Origin: Eledone cirrhosa
Taxonomy: Eukaryota; Mollusca; Cephalopoda; Octopoda; Eledonidae
NCBI GenBank assembly: GCA_964016885.1
Contig: OZ024740.1
Coordinates: 300,628,709-300,692,708 of the forward strand
DNA length: 64,000 nucleotides
Direction of reading: 5' to 3'
The position numbers and the translations under genes were made by a program. The notes beneath the pieces are model-generated. The model was not told where the DNA came from and searched no databases. It saw only the letters and a list, made by a program, of their open reading frames with translations. Of the stretch, positions 34,741-46,489 are shown in pieces. How positions within the stretch are numbered: the stretch's first letter is position 1; every line of letters begins with the position of its first letter.

Positions 34741-36256
34741 GAGAGGTTATTGAGTGGTTTAAAGAAATTAAATATAGCAATAATAATAAATTTATTCAAC
34801 TAGATATTGCTAACTACTATTCATCTATTACCCCTAACCTACTAAATAAGGCACTAAATTATGCATTCAAACATACAGACCTAACTAGCAATGAAATGCA
34901 CATTATACTATCGGCAAGAAAAAAGATTGATAGAATTTAATAACCAATTATGGACTAGGGCAGATTGGGATAGCAATTTTGACATTACTATAGGATCATC
35001 TGACTCAGCTCAGGTAACAGACCTTGTGGGCCTATTTATAATTAATTCGCTGCATAGGAAAATACCCGGTGCTACCGGAGGATTATATCGGGATGACATG
35101 CATTTACTTATTGAAAATAATAACTCTGAACTAAATAGAAAAAGAAAACAAATTATACAATTTTTTAATTACCTTAATCTAAAAATAGAAATTGAGAATA
35201 ACCATAGAATAGTCAATTTCCTAGATGTAACATTAAATCTCAACACATGTCTTCACTATCCATTTCAAAAGTTAAATGAAAACTTGAATGATGTCAACTT
35301 TAACTCCAACCACCCCAGATCTGTTAAAAATACTATAGTGAACTCTGTTCAAAAACGTATCTCTAGAATCTCATCTAATAAAAATATTTTCGACCAAAAA
35401 GCCCACTATTACAATGAAGCGTTAGCTAGAGCAGGATATAGTGATAAAATGATGTACATCGATAATAATAGACAAACTAACCAAAATAACAACAATTTTA
35501 ACTACGGTAACAACTTTAACAACTATAATAGAAAGAATTACAATAATTCCAAAAACCAGAAAAGGAATAGAACTAGAAACATAATTTGGTTTGCCCCCCC
35601 TTTCTCACTAAACATTAAAACCCACATCGCTAAACTATTTTTTAATGCTCTTGACAAACGATTCCCTAGAACACATAAGTATCACTCAATTTTCAATAGA
35701 CATACTATAAAATTAACCTACTCGTCCACCAAAAATTTAGCACAAAATATTAATAGAATAAATAATAGAAATTTAAAACCTAGCCAAAATACTGATAATA
35801 GCATAAACAATATTCAAGTAAACAACTGTAACTGTAGAGATAGATCTAAATGCCCGTTAAATAACAATTGCTTAGTTAAAAATATAATATACAACTGTAA
35901 TGTTAAAACTGACTTGATTTTCTTTTAATTATGTTGGTTCCACCTCGACAGAATTTAAACTTCGCTATAATAATCACAAGAATTCTTTCACAGATCTAAA
36001 CAAAAAATCTTCAACATCACTATCAGGCTTACTCTGGCAACTTAAACATGATAACGTTGGATATTCGACGGTTTGGAATATAGTCTCAAGAGGGATTCCT
36101 TTTAATTCCTCCTCTGATACATGTGACCTCTGCGCAGAGGAGATATTCTTTATACTAAAATCTAAAAATTCCCTTAGTTTACGGACCAATTTATTCAGTT
36201 GCTGCAGACATAGATTGAACTCAACTTTTAAATATAAATATAAGTTTAAAATGTAA
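34739..36256 (+). pseudogene. RT plus nuclease of the YRDD PLE, core and right arm
   Basis: Core: GEVIEWFKEIKYSNN then FIQLDIANYYSSITP (RT motif A, near 34800). A one-base frameshift in the A-run at about 34925 moves the frame. FDITIGSSDSAQVTDLVGLF, GGLYRDDMHLLI (motif C, near 35085), FLDVTLNLNT and HYYNEALARAGY follow. An Asn-rich linker leads to NIIWFAPPFSLNIKTHIAK, CNCRDRSKCPLNNNC and NCNVKTD. A second one-base insertion near 35920 breaks the frame before YVGSTSTEFK. The protein would end FKM at 36256. N-terminal RT is missing. Both breaks make it inactive. Confidence 0.86.
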
Positions 36257-36388
36257 TATATTTACTTAAGACTTTTAATTATTTTAGAAAACTTGGCGAT
36301 GAATCTTTTGATTACTTCAATTCTTTAAACCTTCTTCTTGAATATATAATTAATAATATAATTAATAATGTAATTAAACTACCTTAAA

Positions 36389-36890
36389 ACGGTGATGATC
36401 CAAATCTATTGAATAACATTTTAATGCTAGATAAACTTCTAGAATAAATATAAGAGCATCTGTAGAACAACCGAGCATCCTAAAGCTTTTTTTTTTTTTT
36501 TTTAATGATTTCTGCTAAATAGGTTTGGTGAATAATTTTGGTTTTGTTTGCTTTTGACTCTGATTGCTTCTAATAAACTTGGCAATATTGTCAAATAAAT
36601 TGGAGGGATTGATTGATATGCTGGGAACACTGTGTTTTTATTACGGCCCTAGATATTCTGGGGAGGAAAATATTCTTGGCGTTTTTAATATTTTAATATA
36701 TTGATATCTGTTCTATTCTATGCTTGTACGATAATCATGTAAGAAAGGGCAAGAATATTATTATTATTAATAATGTATATTTTATGTATATATATATGTA
36801 TGTACACTTATGTGTATGGTAAGATCTTTTCAACGCAATGAAGAGTTCCATGTGAAATAAAAATTTACAGAGCTGATCATGTAAACTCAC
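36389..36890. repeat. About 500 bp present only in the right arm
   Basis: The left arm passes directly from the ACATGTGTCTATAATG sequence into CCTTAAAAC; the right arm has this segment between them. It contains a T run of 18 at 36487 and AT-rich DNA, no gene. It may be ancestral UTR deleted from the left arm with a 2-base microhomology (AC), or an insertion. Confidence 0.7.
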
Positions 36891-37609
36891 ATGTGTCTAT
36901 AATGTCAGTTTGAGATAACCTTCTCTTTTTCTTTCTCTTTTCTCTTTGTTCATGAAAATACATATATACCTATGTATTCCAGTATTTTTTGAGGTTTTAT
37001 CTCAGATTTTGATTATAAACATATGAATTTTTAAACTAAACATATAGTCACTATTTTTTCACACATTATTGATATTTGACTCATTCATGAATATTGATAT
37101 TTACATTATAATTCATAGGAATTGAAAGACTGATGAAACATAATATTTTAAAACTATCATTTTTGTTTCTAAGTATATCTCCTCTCCTCCTCCCTTCTAC
37201 TCTTATATCGGCTGTTTTAACTCTATCTCCTGTATATCACCCCTCCCCTATCTCTCCCACCTCGTATAATAGATATTACTCGATCTACCTCTCCTTATTT
37301 ATTTTTGTTTTTATTTCTCCCCGTATCCTTAACACTAAATAAATAAATAAACAAATGAATAATTACAGTACCCCCTTCCTTCATAGATCCCTCATTTGGT
37401 GATTTTCTCTTTACATAAATTTCTTCATCTTCTTCACCTTCCGCTCTTTCTTTTTCTTTTCTCCTTCTTTTTCTTTTTCCTTTTTTCCTTTTCTCTCCGT
37501 CTTTCTTTCTAACCGTCCTTAACATTTTCACTACCGTAACAACTTTTTAAATGGAAGTTGTAAACTCTAAGGTATGTCAAATTTATTTATAAAACTGTCT
37601 ATATATTGT

Positions 37610-37673
37610 ATTTTGTCTGAAGAGGGCATACCATATTTTTAATATGATATCCCTGAAATATATATAATGAAAT
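37610..37673 (+). ncRNA. Hammerhead ribozyme motif, right arm (intact core)
   Basis: AUUUUGU (37610-37616), CUGAAGA (37617-37623), hairpin II from GGG to CCC with 12 pairs and two mismatches, GAAA (37655-37658), UAUAUAUA as helix III, then AUGAAAU (37667-37673). Helix I is 7 of 7 with two G-U. (TA)n starts 50 bases downstream of the predicted cut at 37666/37667. Confidence 0.82.
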
Positions 37674-37714
37674 AAATATGGTTTTATAAATGTAATTTCC
37701 ATTTGTTTAATATC

Positions 37715-37715
<1 letters not shown>

Positions 37716-37775
<60 letters not shown>
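37716..37775. repeat. (TA)n-(TG)n at PLE right end
   Basis: TA about 30 bp then TG about 30 bp. CA/GA-rich DNA follows to about 38040. Confidence 0.95.
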
Positions 37776-37776
<1 letters not shown>

Positions 37777-38117
37777 TGAGCGTGTAGTGTTGTGTGTGTA
37801 TGTGTATCAAATAGAAGTAGGCAATAAACTTGACATCTCGATAAAAATATTGCTAAAACTGATTTACCACTCAGTCATTCTGTATTTTTGTTGTACACAT
37901 ACACACACACACACACATTCGCACACGATCACACTCGCACACGATCACACACGCAGAGAGATAGAGGGAGAGGGGTGGAGAGAGATAGAGAGAAAGACAG
38001 AGATACACATGAACACATGAACACACACAAACACAGACGGTTTTATGTCTTTGTGTGTCCTTTGTAAATATGCGTGCCCCCACCCCCACCCCCAGCCACA
38101 CACACATATATATATAT

Positions 38118-38535
38118 ACAAATAAAGATTCAGCGAGAATCGCATTTTCGGCAGGCAGGACAAGCGAAACGAAACGCAAAACTCAGAAATGATACTGGCA
38201 AAGTGCTCAATAGTTAAAAACCAGAGCTAAACAATGTGTTAAGAAGCCATACAAAACTGAAAAGGTGGTCAAGAAAGCATTAACCACCGAAGCCAAAAAC
38301 CAAATCAAGCTAAACAGGTCAAGACAAAATAAATGATAAAAAATAAGTGATACCCAGACCTGGACTCCCGGAATTGCTGTTGAAATCGGATGTAGAGTTT
38401 CTGTGACTCCTAAATCAAAATACAGTCTGCTTAAAAATATAATCTTTGTGTATAATGATCGAACAAAGAATATCACGTTATCAACAGGTATTTCGCTCTG
38501 TACCAAATAAGTGAATGACACGGTGGTAAGTTAAA
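38118..38535 (-). repeat. Dispersed repeat R2, copy 1, about 415 bp
   Basis: Inverted relative to 46490-46898 and matching along most of its length (AAAACCAAATCAAGCTAAAC; ATCACGTTATCAACAGGTA). (TA)n adjoins the left end. No coding domain is recognised. The shared short peptide PVDNVIF arises from the repeat. Confidence 0.82.
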
Positions 38536-38660
38536 CCACGTGTGGAAATAACAAGGGGAATAGCATAACCCCAGATTTTGGCAAGGTAATTCAGTTGGTG
38601 TAGATCATGCAAAGAATAACATAAATAGCACAAATCGAATAAGTTCACAATCGAGTAGTC

Positions 38661-38668
<8 letters not shown>

Positions 38669-38714
<46 letters not shown>
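38669..38714. repeat. (TA)n microsatellite
   Basis: About 95 bp left of the 435 bp palindrome. Confidence 0.95.
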
Positions 38715-38716
<2 letters not shown>

Positions 38717-38857
38717 AGTTTATGTTGGTTGTATACCAACACCTTAGTATGCAGGCTGGAGCACTCGACGAAGTGCGCAGGTTGGTTTGGTTACGCCGGA
38801 GTAGTGTAAAATAAAGTTAAATAAAAGTCAAATGATTAAAATTTAGCTTCGCTTATT

Positions 38858-38912
38858 ACTGCTATATATATTTCAGTGACAGCCATCTTTGGCTGTGACC
38901 TCTTCAGGCAGT
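38858..38912 (-). ncRNA. Hammerhead ribozyme motif, left palindrome arm
   Basis: Identical to the right-arm motif. Minus strand ACUGC (38912-38908), CUGAAGA (38907-38901), hairpin II, GAAA, UAUAUAUA, GCAGU (38862-38858). Confidence 0.85.
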
Positions 38913-39143
38913 TTGAATTAGTATGGTATAGACAAGTACATATGTTGTTTAGTTGTATAATATTGTCAATACTCTGATATGCCCAGTTCCTTGTTGGGTT
39001 GTTAATTCACTGAGGAACTGGAGTCATACGACTCCAGTTCCTCAGTGAATTAAACAACCCAACAAGGAACTGGGCATATCAGAGTATTGACAATATTATA
39101 CAACTAAACAACATATGTACTTGTCTATACCATACTAATTCAA

Positions 39144-39198
39144 ACTGCCTGAAGAGGTCACAGCCAAAGATGGCTGTCACTGAAATATATATAGCAGT
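39144..39198 (+). ncRNA. Hammerhead ribozyme motif, right palindrome arm
   Basis: ACUGC (39144-39148), CUGAAGA (39149-39155), hairpin II with GGUCACAGCCA against UGGCUGUCACU (10 of 11 pairs), GAAA (39182-39185), self-complementary UAUAUAUA as helix III, then GCAGU (39194-39198). Helix I is five Watson-Crick pairs. Cut predicted at 39193/39194, with (TA)n 49 bases further on. Confidence 0.87.
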
Positions 39199-39238
39199 AA
39201 TAAGCGAAGCTAACTTTTAATCATTTGACTTTTATTTA

Positions 39239-39967
<729 letters not shown>

Positions 39968-39971
<4 letters not shown>

Positions 39972-40464
39972 CATGACGGAGAGGGAGAGAGAGAATGTAT
40001 TACGTTGGAACCACATGAATAATCGAATACGTTCAGTTTATTTCCCAAAAGATAGCTCCGCGTTTAAAGCTAGTGAATGCAGCCTCGTATCGTAGACTCC
40101 TAATCTGCCATGAGTTTTCCAATATAATCTGGCTTGAAGCCTATATCGTATTGTATAGTTGGAATTAAAGAAACATAAATTGAGTTTTGCAGTTGAAAGT
40201 CACAGCTGTTATTTATAGAACATGATGTAATTATTTCTCTGTGTTTGCATCTATCATTCATATATAGATCGTCAATCGCCTTTTCCAACAATATGACGTC
40301 AGTTGGATGACATCTCAACTAATTTGTTCATTTACATAAGAAAATTGCACCTTGCAATAGAAAAAGAATTTGCAAGTCAATGTTAATATGTTCAGTGATA
40401 GTCTAAATATAATGCTTTACTTTATTTTACTTTTCAATTTCTGCTGTATGTGTTAATATGTAAT
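39968..40464. other. No recognisable feature
   Basis: AT-rich DNA. The 72-codon minus frame near 40318-40100 has no recognised content. Confidence 0.4.
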
Positions 40465-40648
40465 AATTGTTTCTACTGTTGGCACAAGGCCAGCAATTAT
40501 CCCAGTGCATTACTGGTATTTTATTTTATCGACCCCGTAAGGATGAAAGGCAAAGGTAACCTCGGAGGGATTTGAACTCATATTGCAAGGGCCGTAACTC
40601 TATGCGTCAAATAGGCGTCCGACTCTCTACCGATACTGCCAATCCACC
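40465..40648 (-). mobile_element. tRNA-derived SINE (octopus OR2-like)
   Basis: Minus strand: tail complement AATTGTTTCTACTGTTGGCA, body TTTTATCGACCCCGTAAGGA, head complement ending ACTGCCAATCCACC. Full length. Confidence 0.9.
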
Positions 40649-40678
40649 AATGTAATAATATATTTATTTGACATAGTA

Positions 40679-40725
40679 CACCCCCCCACACACACACACA
40701 CATACACACACACACACACACCCAC
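40679..40725. repeat. C-run and (CA)n microsatellite
   Basis: Short C run then imperfect CA. Confidence 0.9.
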
Positions 40726-40898
40726 ATAATAGACTGTATAAGTTGATACAATTGTATAAGACATTCAGATATTTCGTGTTATAATCTAATTTTATCTCCA
40801 AATATATTGTCAAAAAACATAGGTAAATCAATTAAAAAATGCAATAAATTTATTGAACCTTGCTGATTCATATTTCTTCGTATATCTGCCCCCTCCTC

Positions 40899-40903
<5 letters not shown>

Positions 40904-40935
<32 letters not shown>
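40904..40935. repeat. (TA)n microsatellite
   Basis: Plain TA run. Confidence 0.9.
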
Positions 40936-40937
<2 letters not shown>

Positions 40938-41116
40938 GAAAAGGTACTTATTACATCTTAAATAAAGCCAACCAATACTATAAATATTTTTCCGTCTTCA
41001 GAGTTGGATTATTTGGTAATAGAGAACATGTTAAATTGATAGCACACAAAACATGTCGTTGTCGAAACAGTATTTTGATTCCAAAAGAATGCGTCATTGA
41101 ACTGCTAAATGAACAT

Positions 41117-41187
41117 TCTCTATCTATCTATCTATCTATCTATCTATTTGTCCCCTTCTTTTGTGCCCCTGTGGCTAATAAAGAAAT
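41117..41187 (+). mobile_element. Tx1-like LINE, 43 bp terminal stub in (TATC)n
   Basis: (CTAT)n at 41117-41144 is followed by 41145-41187 (TTGTCCCCTTCTTTTGTGCC...AATAAAGAAATA), which matches the last bases of the LINE 3' end at 41807-41848 and the inverted copy near 56280. (TATC)n follows. This is an extreme 5'-truncated insertion. Confidence 0.75.
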
Positions 41188-41188
41188 A

Positions 41189-41253
<65 letters not shown>
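41188..41253. repeat. (TATC)n tetranucleotide run
   Basis: About 16 units between two truncated LINE copies. Confidence 0.97.
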
Positions 41254-41254
<1 letters not shown>

Positions 41255-41847
41255 CGCATTGGTGCACTGTCCGGGCGTGGCTGATCTGTGGGATTACGCC
41301 GAACGACTGATGTCGCGGGTGGCGCCAATTCGATTGACCGCCGAGTCCGTGATAGCGATCAAGCCGCCTCCCCTCTTCACAAAGGAAGCAAAGGCGGTTT
41401 TTCTATGCGTAATAGCCATGTTGAAAGAGGTTGTTTGGTGGACACGGTTGAAAGGTCTGAGGTCAGGCAACTTCCTCTCTGGCCATAGTCTGGTCTACTT
41501 CTTCCGATATCACTTCGGAAGAAGGATAAGAATGGAGAGAGAGGTGCTTGGCCACAGGCAGTTTTATGAAAGGTGGGTGATAGTGGCGAGAATGGCTCGT
41601 GTAAATGGGCCTTCTCTGTATACCATCCTGTAGGTAAAGAAGTGAAGGAGAAGGGAGCACCCCCTCCATGTGCTCCCCGGGCAAAGGATTGCACACTTTT
41701 TCGAGGGTGTTTGCAACCCCCATCACTTCCCCTCCCTTTTGAGGTTGTTTTTGATTATTTTCCTTTTATACCCTTTTTACTCGGTTTTATGTACACTCCC
41801 CCTTTGTATTTGTCCCTTCTTTTTATACCTTTATGGTAAATAAAGAA

Positions 41848-41848
<1 letters not shown>
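41254..41848 (+). pseudogene. Tx1-like LINE 3' fragment
   Basis: Encodes the last about 125 residues of ORF2 (ALVHCPGVADLWDYAERL, AVFLCVIAMLKEVVWWTRL, FFRYHFGRRIRMER, ending SLYTIL at 41633), followed by a 215 bp 3' UTR and AATAAAGAAA before the (TCTA)n tail. The frame is open within the fragment. It corresponds to 56490-56900 of the long copy. A 5' truncation of this type is typical of target-primed reverse transcription. Confidence 0.85.
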
Positions 41849-41897
<49 letters not shown>

Positions 41898-41903
41898 AAA
41901 GAA

Positions 41904-41931
<28 letters not shown>
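41849..41931. repeat. (TCTA)n LINE tail, then (TA)n
   Basis: About 12 TCTA units serve as the LINE 3' tail. A short spacer and a TA run follow. Confidence 0.95.
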
Positions 41932-41936
<5 letters not shown>

Positions 41937-42525
41937 TACCTGCATTAGTTTTCACATTATGTGGGTAAGATTGTGCGAACTATATAACGTATTCAAGTCT
42001 AGTTTTTTTTCATTCTTGATGCAGGGCAGTGATCCCGAGAGTAATTGATTTTTTCAAGGAATCCGCTTAATTATAGTAGGGTGCTGCCTTATCAAAGATG
42101 GCTTTACTGGAAGAGAGGTTGCATGCCCCTTACTAATGTTATTGATAACATTTAAAAAAAACTATTGGAGGTGGCTGTATCTAAGTCTCTCACTACATTT
42201 GTGGACTGGTCTGTATGTGCGTGTCAAAATCCATGTAGGTCAAAATTAACGATTAGAAAATTAACATTGAAGAGATTGGTGGCTATCGTAATTATAAATC
42301 CTAGGCTGTTGAACGTAGTGATCATGTTTTTTCTAAATGTGTCAAGATCATGACTACATTTATAGCTCGATAGTGCCAGTCTGCCATCAGGGTATGGAAG
42401 TCACTGAATTTAATATGTATTGTGTCTAAAATAAACAGGCCCATTAAATCGCATACATCGGTGCTATCAAATGATTCCTTCGGCACAGAAATATAAGCTT
42501 ACATTATTCCAAAATTCTGCTATAT
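41932..42525. other. No recognisable feature
   Basis: AT-rich DNA, no supported gene or repeat. Confidence 0.4.
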
Positions 42526-42640
42526 TACATACACACACACACATACACTCACACACACATACGTACATACATAAATACATACATACATACATACATATAT
42601 ATGTATGTATGTGTGTGTGTGTGTATGTGTGTTAGTCGCG
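42526..42640. repeat. CA / (TACA)n / TG compound repeat
   Basis: CA, then ACAT tetranucleotides, then TG, forming a rough inverted structure about 42585. Confidence 0.85.
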
Positions 42641-42800
42641 GTAAACGAAGGCGGGGTTGCCCAACGCTCACCTGGCGACGAACGTTCCGGAAGGACCTGA
42701 TGGCAGTCAATATCACCTGGCACGGTCTCGAAAAAGTTGCCGCTGATCGTGACTGATGGTGAGTACTTACTGCTCGATGCACCGGATGGTGCTGAAGAAT
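42641..42800 (-). mobile_element. GC-rich element scrap, unknown family
   Basis: Unusually GC-rich for the region. The minus frame reads SRSAATFSRPCQVILTAIRS and FRNVRRQVSVGQPRLRLP. Composition suggests a coding transposon fragment, but I do not recognise the protein. Confidence 0.35.
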
Positions 42801-43384
42801 CAAAGACTAAGATATGCGTAGATATTAGTGTATATTCTTATACATATACAAATAGATATATGGATATATGCTAGTATATTTAAGTATATGTAAATCTCCA
42901 ATTATATGCAACTATGTTAAAAGAATAATGTAGCATTAGATATGTTAATTATGAATAAACGAAAGAATAATCAGTATATGAACAACTTTTATTATATTTC
43001 TGGTCCTCCAGGGCTTGCATTGATCTTGAGAAGGAAAATAATTCCTCAACCAACTTTCAGGCATTTTAAATAAATGCTTTGTTCGATTGATTTGCAAAAA
43101 GGTAATTCTACGTGTTTTGATGATTAAACAGATAGAAGGTCTAAGGTGATTGTTGAGTAAATTATTAGAGTAAGATAATATACATAAATATATGATAGTG
43201 TTCATATGGTTTAAAGTTAGGATGCTCTATATTATATACGTGTCTCTCTAAAACACATAAATACATTCACAGCTGCATTCGTTCATCTAACTCTTCTACA
43301 TGTTTGTAATTTAATTTATTTCCGATTTCCCCATTATAAGAAACTGAAAATAAAATGATTGATATTCAGTCTTGATTGTCTTTG
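42801..43384. other. No recognisable feature
   Basis: AT-rich DNA without a supported gene. Confidence 0.4.
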
Positions 43385-43427
<43 letters not shown>

Positions 43428-43450
43428 CGACAGAGAGAGAGGGGGAGAGA
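43385..43450. repeat. (TA)n then (GA)n microsatellite
   Basis: TA about 25 bp followed by imperfect GA. Confidence 0.93.
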
Positions 43451-43619
43451 CAGACAGGCAGAGATAGGGAATATGACGTGCAGTTACTGAAGGTTAACCT
43501 GAGTGAGCACACGAGTCGGGCTAGATCGATACAGATCAAACGGTGGGCTGATCAATAGTGAAACGCTCGTCACTACTCAATAACGTAATGAAGACATAAC
43601 AAATCGTCCTTTTATTATA

Positions 43620-44515
43620 TACTAGGAGTGGCGTCGCACGGGATAACGTATTTTGGAACGCGGGCAGCCAGTAGACATAAAAACTGAATGCCTGGACAAT
43701 ATGTAAAGAAAATAAACCGAATACTCTGATGGTTGGATAATCTTTAAGATTTTCCTCGATGAAGCAGGAAAAATGCAGGTTTTCACCTCATGCGGCCCCT
43801 AGAGGATCAAGAAAATGAATGTTTTTAATGTGCATAATATGCCTTGAAATATCGGGAAAATCGGCTAGACGCAACACCTCTAAAAAGCCCTAAGAAGCTA
43901 AAAAAATGAAGTTGTTCACCTAATACGGGCCCTAGGCCATAAGAAAGTTGGATTTTCTTTGCTTACGGTATGATAAAGAGGCTGACTAATACATAGTTAC
44001 AATTTCAAGGAAATAGGTCTGACGTAACGTCTCCAAAAAAAACTAAAAATGTTAAACAACGTAGTTTTTCACTTAATGCGGGCCCTAGGAGATAAATAAA
44101 AGTTGAATCTTTGTATGTGCATCCCTGAAACATAAGTAATACACATGTAAAGTTTGAAAAAAAATCGTTTGGGTACTTCTAGAATTTTAAGGATTCAAAC
44201 TCACATACACACATCCTCAAGGAACTGACGTAATGGAGACAGTCAGGAATACAGACAGATATTATAAGGGCGCGACGTTATAAGTATGTATCTATCTAAA
44301 AAGAAAAAGACTAAGAATTATAGTGCGAGATGGCTAAATCACCTAATGTGGTCCCTGGGGCATAGACAATTTAAAATTATTTTTGCTCACAACACTCCCT
44401 GAAACATAAGTTTTACATGTGTAAAGTTTGAAAACAGTCGGTTGTGTGGTTCTCGAGTTTAAGGGATTCGAACTCACACACACACAGGCAGACATCCTCA
44501 GTTTTATATATATTT
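43620..44515 (+). repeat. Cluster of diverged repeat units (possible LINE-derived tails)
   Basis: Phrases recur: 'GCGGGCCCTAG' (43785, 43915, 44080, 44350), 'CCCTGAAACATAAGT' (44125, 44397) and 'GTAAAGTTTGAAAA' then 'GATTCAAACTCACA' (44147-44205, 44417-44475). The last ends with CACACACAGGCAGACATCCT and TA, like RTE-type 3' tails. Units are 110-270 bp apart. No coding frame. Confidence 0.6.
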
Positions 44516-45570
44516 CAATATGTTATGCAAGGCACAGGATGAGGGAGATTGAAGTTCTGGTGTTTCGATTAACAACATTTTTTTCCAGGAAACAAAAGAC
44601 CATGGAAATAGATAGGGGTTTGCGATAGAAATGTGACAGTAGAATGCCACAAATATACACATGAAAAAAACAAAATACGATGTAGGCAATATATTTCTAC
44701 TCAAATGGTTGGGTTACAGAGGAGATGTGTACATAGAAATATAGGAAGTGAATGTAACTGAAATCAAATATATGGTAAAGAACACATGATAGCAATAGTA
44801 TTGAAATATCAATTCATCTCGTAGTTCGGTTAGAAAGATTCATCATTTCAGACGCTAGACCTTCATCCGAATATAAAAGGAAGACAGAGGAAGGAAAAGT
44901 ATATATTGAAGAGAAACACGTGTTGTCTGCCATGTATATATATTTCTTGATTATCAGATATGCACTCACAATTGCAGTGTATTGTATCGAAATATGTTAC
45001 TAATCCGAGAAAATATTACATGCCCAGAATTTACTGATTGAATGTTCTTTTTGCATCGGAAATATAGGGTGGGTATAAGATTTTACATCTCTCGCTTTCT
45101 ATTTTTTATCTCTATATGTATTGTTATCTATCTTTCTGTTCGTGTGACTGATTCTCAATGTTTTATTGGACAATAATACGAAATGTCAATTTCTTCCGTT
45201 AATAGATAATGAACCTGAAAAAAAATAAAAAGCAAATCCACGAAGAGACGTTCATTAAAACACGCACAAACATCCTTAATGGTTGCACAGAAACACCTAC
45301 CGTATTTCTAAATCATTGTCAATTCACTGTCGATATTCATTTCATTTACAAACAATGCAAATAAAAACATATATTAATTTTAGATCCAACAATGATTCCA
45401 GGTTTTGTCGTGTCTGTTGTTATATAGGGGCATCCACATCTAAATATTTACGAGCATTCCTATCTCAATATTTGTTTTAATCCTGACACATTTTTTAATC
45501 TATCTGTGTTTGCAGAACCACTTACATCAACACACTCAAACATTCAGATACGCCAAATGGTTACTATCAC
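44516..45570. other. No recognisable feature
   Basis: 44840-44900 holds a hammerhead-like phrase that fails on inspection. Otherwise AT-rich DNA with short frames only. Confidence 0.4.
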
Positions 45571-45589
45571 TTATGCATATATATATATA

Positions 45590-45818
45590 TATATTAAAAT
45601 ACAAATATTAATAAAATAGATGTTCTTTTGATCAATTAAATTTTATTATACATATTTCAGAGGTACAACAGTACGTCCTCATCAGACAAAATATAATGAT
45701 ACATGACATACCCTGAGATGTTAAATGTTTAAGATTTAATCAAGGTAGTATAATAACATTTAATTGATAAAAAAAACATCTATTTTATTAATATTTGTAT
45801 TTTAATATTAATAACTCT
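45590..45818. mobile_element. Small foldback element with one hammerhead
   Basis: Left arm 45590-45651 and right arm about 45747-45818 are inverted copies (CAAATATTAATAAAATAGAT in the left). (TA)n abuts the left end at 45579-45595. The single hammerhead lies inside on the minus strand. The right arm's homology to the left begins five bases before the position equal to the cleavage site. No coding capacity. Confidence 0.8.
45638..45694 (-). ncRNA. Hammerhead ribozyme motif, type I
   Basis: Minus strand: AUAUUUUGU (45694-45686), CUGAUGA (45685-45679), hairpin II GGACGUAC-UGUU-GUACCUCU (7 of 8 pairs), GAAA (45658-45655), UAUGUAUA, then AUAAAAUUU (45646-45638). Helix I pairs 8 of 9. (TA)n begins about 50 bases beyond the cut. 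Confidence 0.84.
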
Positions 45819-45904
45819 GGAAAATATTTTTCTGGTAGAGTGCTTCCAATCTACTGTAAAACTAATTCTTTGATGTACTCATTGAATCTTGTTTAACTCT
45901 TTAA

Positions 45905-46157
45905 TATATATATATATATATATAAACGTTTGAATTTATAAAGCCAAACAATGTAGGTATGGACATCAAGCTATTTAGAACACTGGTTTAACCGCTTTAC
46001 TTCCCTCCGAAGAAAAGATATTATCTCTAAAATTAAAGACATTTAAATAAATCTAAGGTAAAAGACTAATTGTCAACAATATATTTTGCATTTGCATTTT
46101 TTATTCTATGTCCATACCTGCATTGTTTGGCTTTATAAATTCAAACGTTTATACCTC
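45905..46157. mobile_element. Small foldback element, 45 bp arms
   Basis: 45921-45967 and 46112-46157 are inverted copies (AAACGTTTGAATTTATAAAG at left). (TA)n adjoins the left end. The 145 bp centre has CTTCCCTCCGAAG but no CUGANGA/GAAA arrangement. It has the same size class as the hammerhead foldbacks. Confidence 0.72.
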
Positions 46158-46194
46158 ATTACACAATGCTTCAAGTGAACTATAACTTCCTCCT

Positions 46195-46216
46195 ATATAT
46201 ATATATATATATATAT
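46195..46216. repeat. (TA)n microsatellite
   Basis: Short TA run. Confidence 0.85.
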
Positions 46217-46404
46217 GCCTCCATGGGCATCAAAACACTTCGTAAATATGTATAGACACTGTTACAAATATATATATGTATGTGCAAAAAGAACATACCC
46301 CGTGAATATCCTTGTACAAACCTAAGAGCATAATCCCTAGAAACACAACCACCAAACCTTCATGAAAACCATATGTGCATGTATATATTTGTGTGTGGGT
46401 GGGG

Positions 46405-46429
46405 GCGTATATGTGCGTGTGTGTGTGTG

Positions 46430-46485
<56 letters not shown>
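46405..46485. repeat. GT-rich then (TA)n microsatellite
   Basis: TA from 46437 adjoining repeat R2 copy 2. Confidence 0.93.
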
Positions 46486-46486
<1 letters not shown>

Positions 46487-46489
46487 CGC

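Larger units (their letters stand above)
33309..37716. mobile_element. YRDD Penelope-like element with 1.4 kb inverted arms
   Basis: Left arm 33309-34738 (minus sense) and right arm 35791-37716 (plus sense) are inverted copies, each with nuclease domain, 3' UTR and a hammerhead. A unique core (34739-35790) holds RT. The right arm has about 500 bp (36389-36890) with no counterpart in the left arm. Similar arm sequence and few differences suggest recent formation. Outer 33220-33308 is present only on the left. (TA)n lies on both sides. Confidence 0.88.

Noticed and set aside
44840..44900. CGGAUGA...GAAA on the minus strand
   Set aside because: Core U4 is changed, hairpin II is weak and no helix I partner was found. 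At best a decayed motif.
45921..46157. Hammerhead inside the 45 bp-arm foldback
   Set aside because: The centre has a CTTCCCTCCGAAG hairpin but no CUGANGA with GAAA on either strand.
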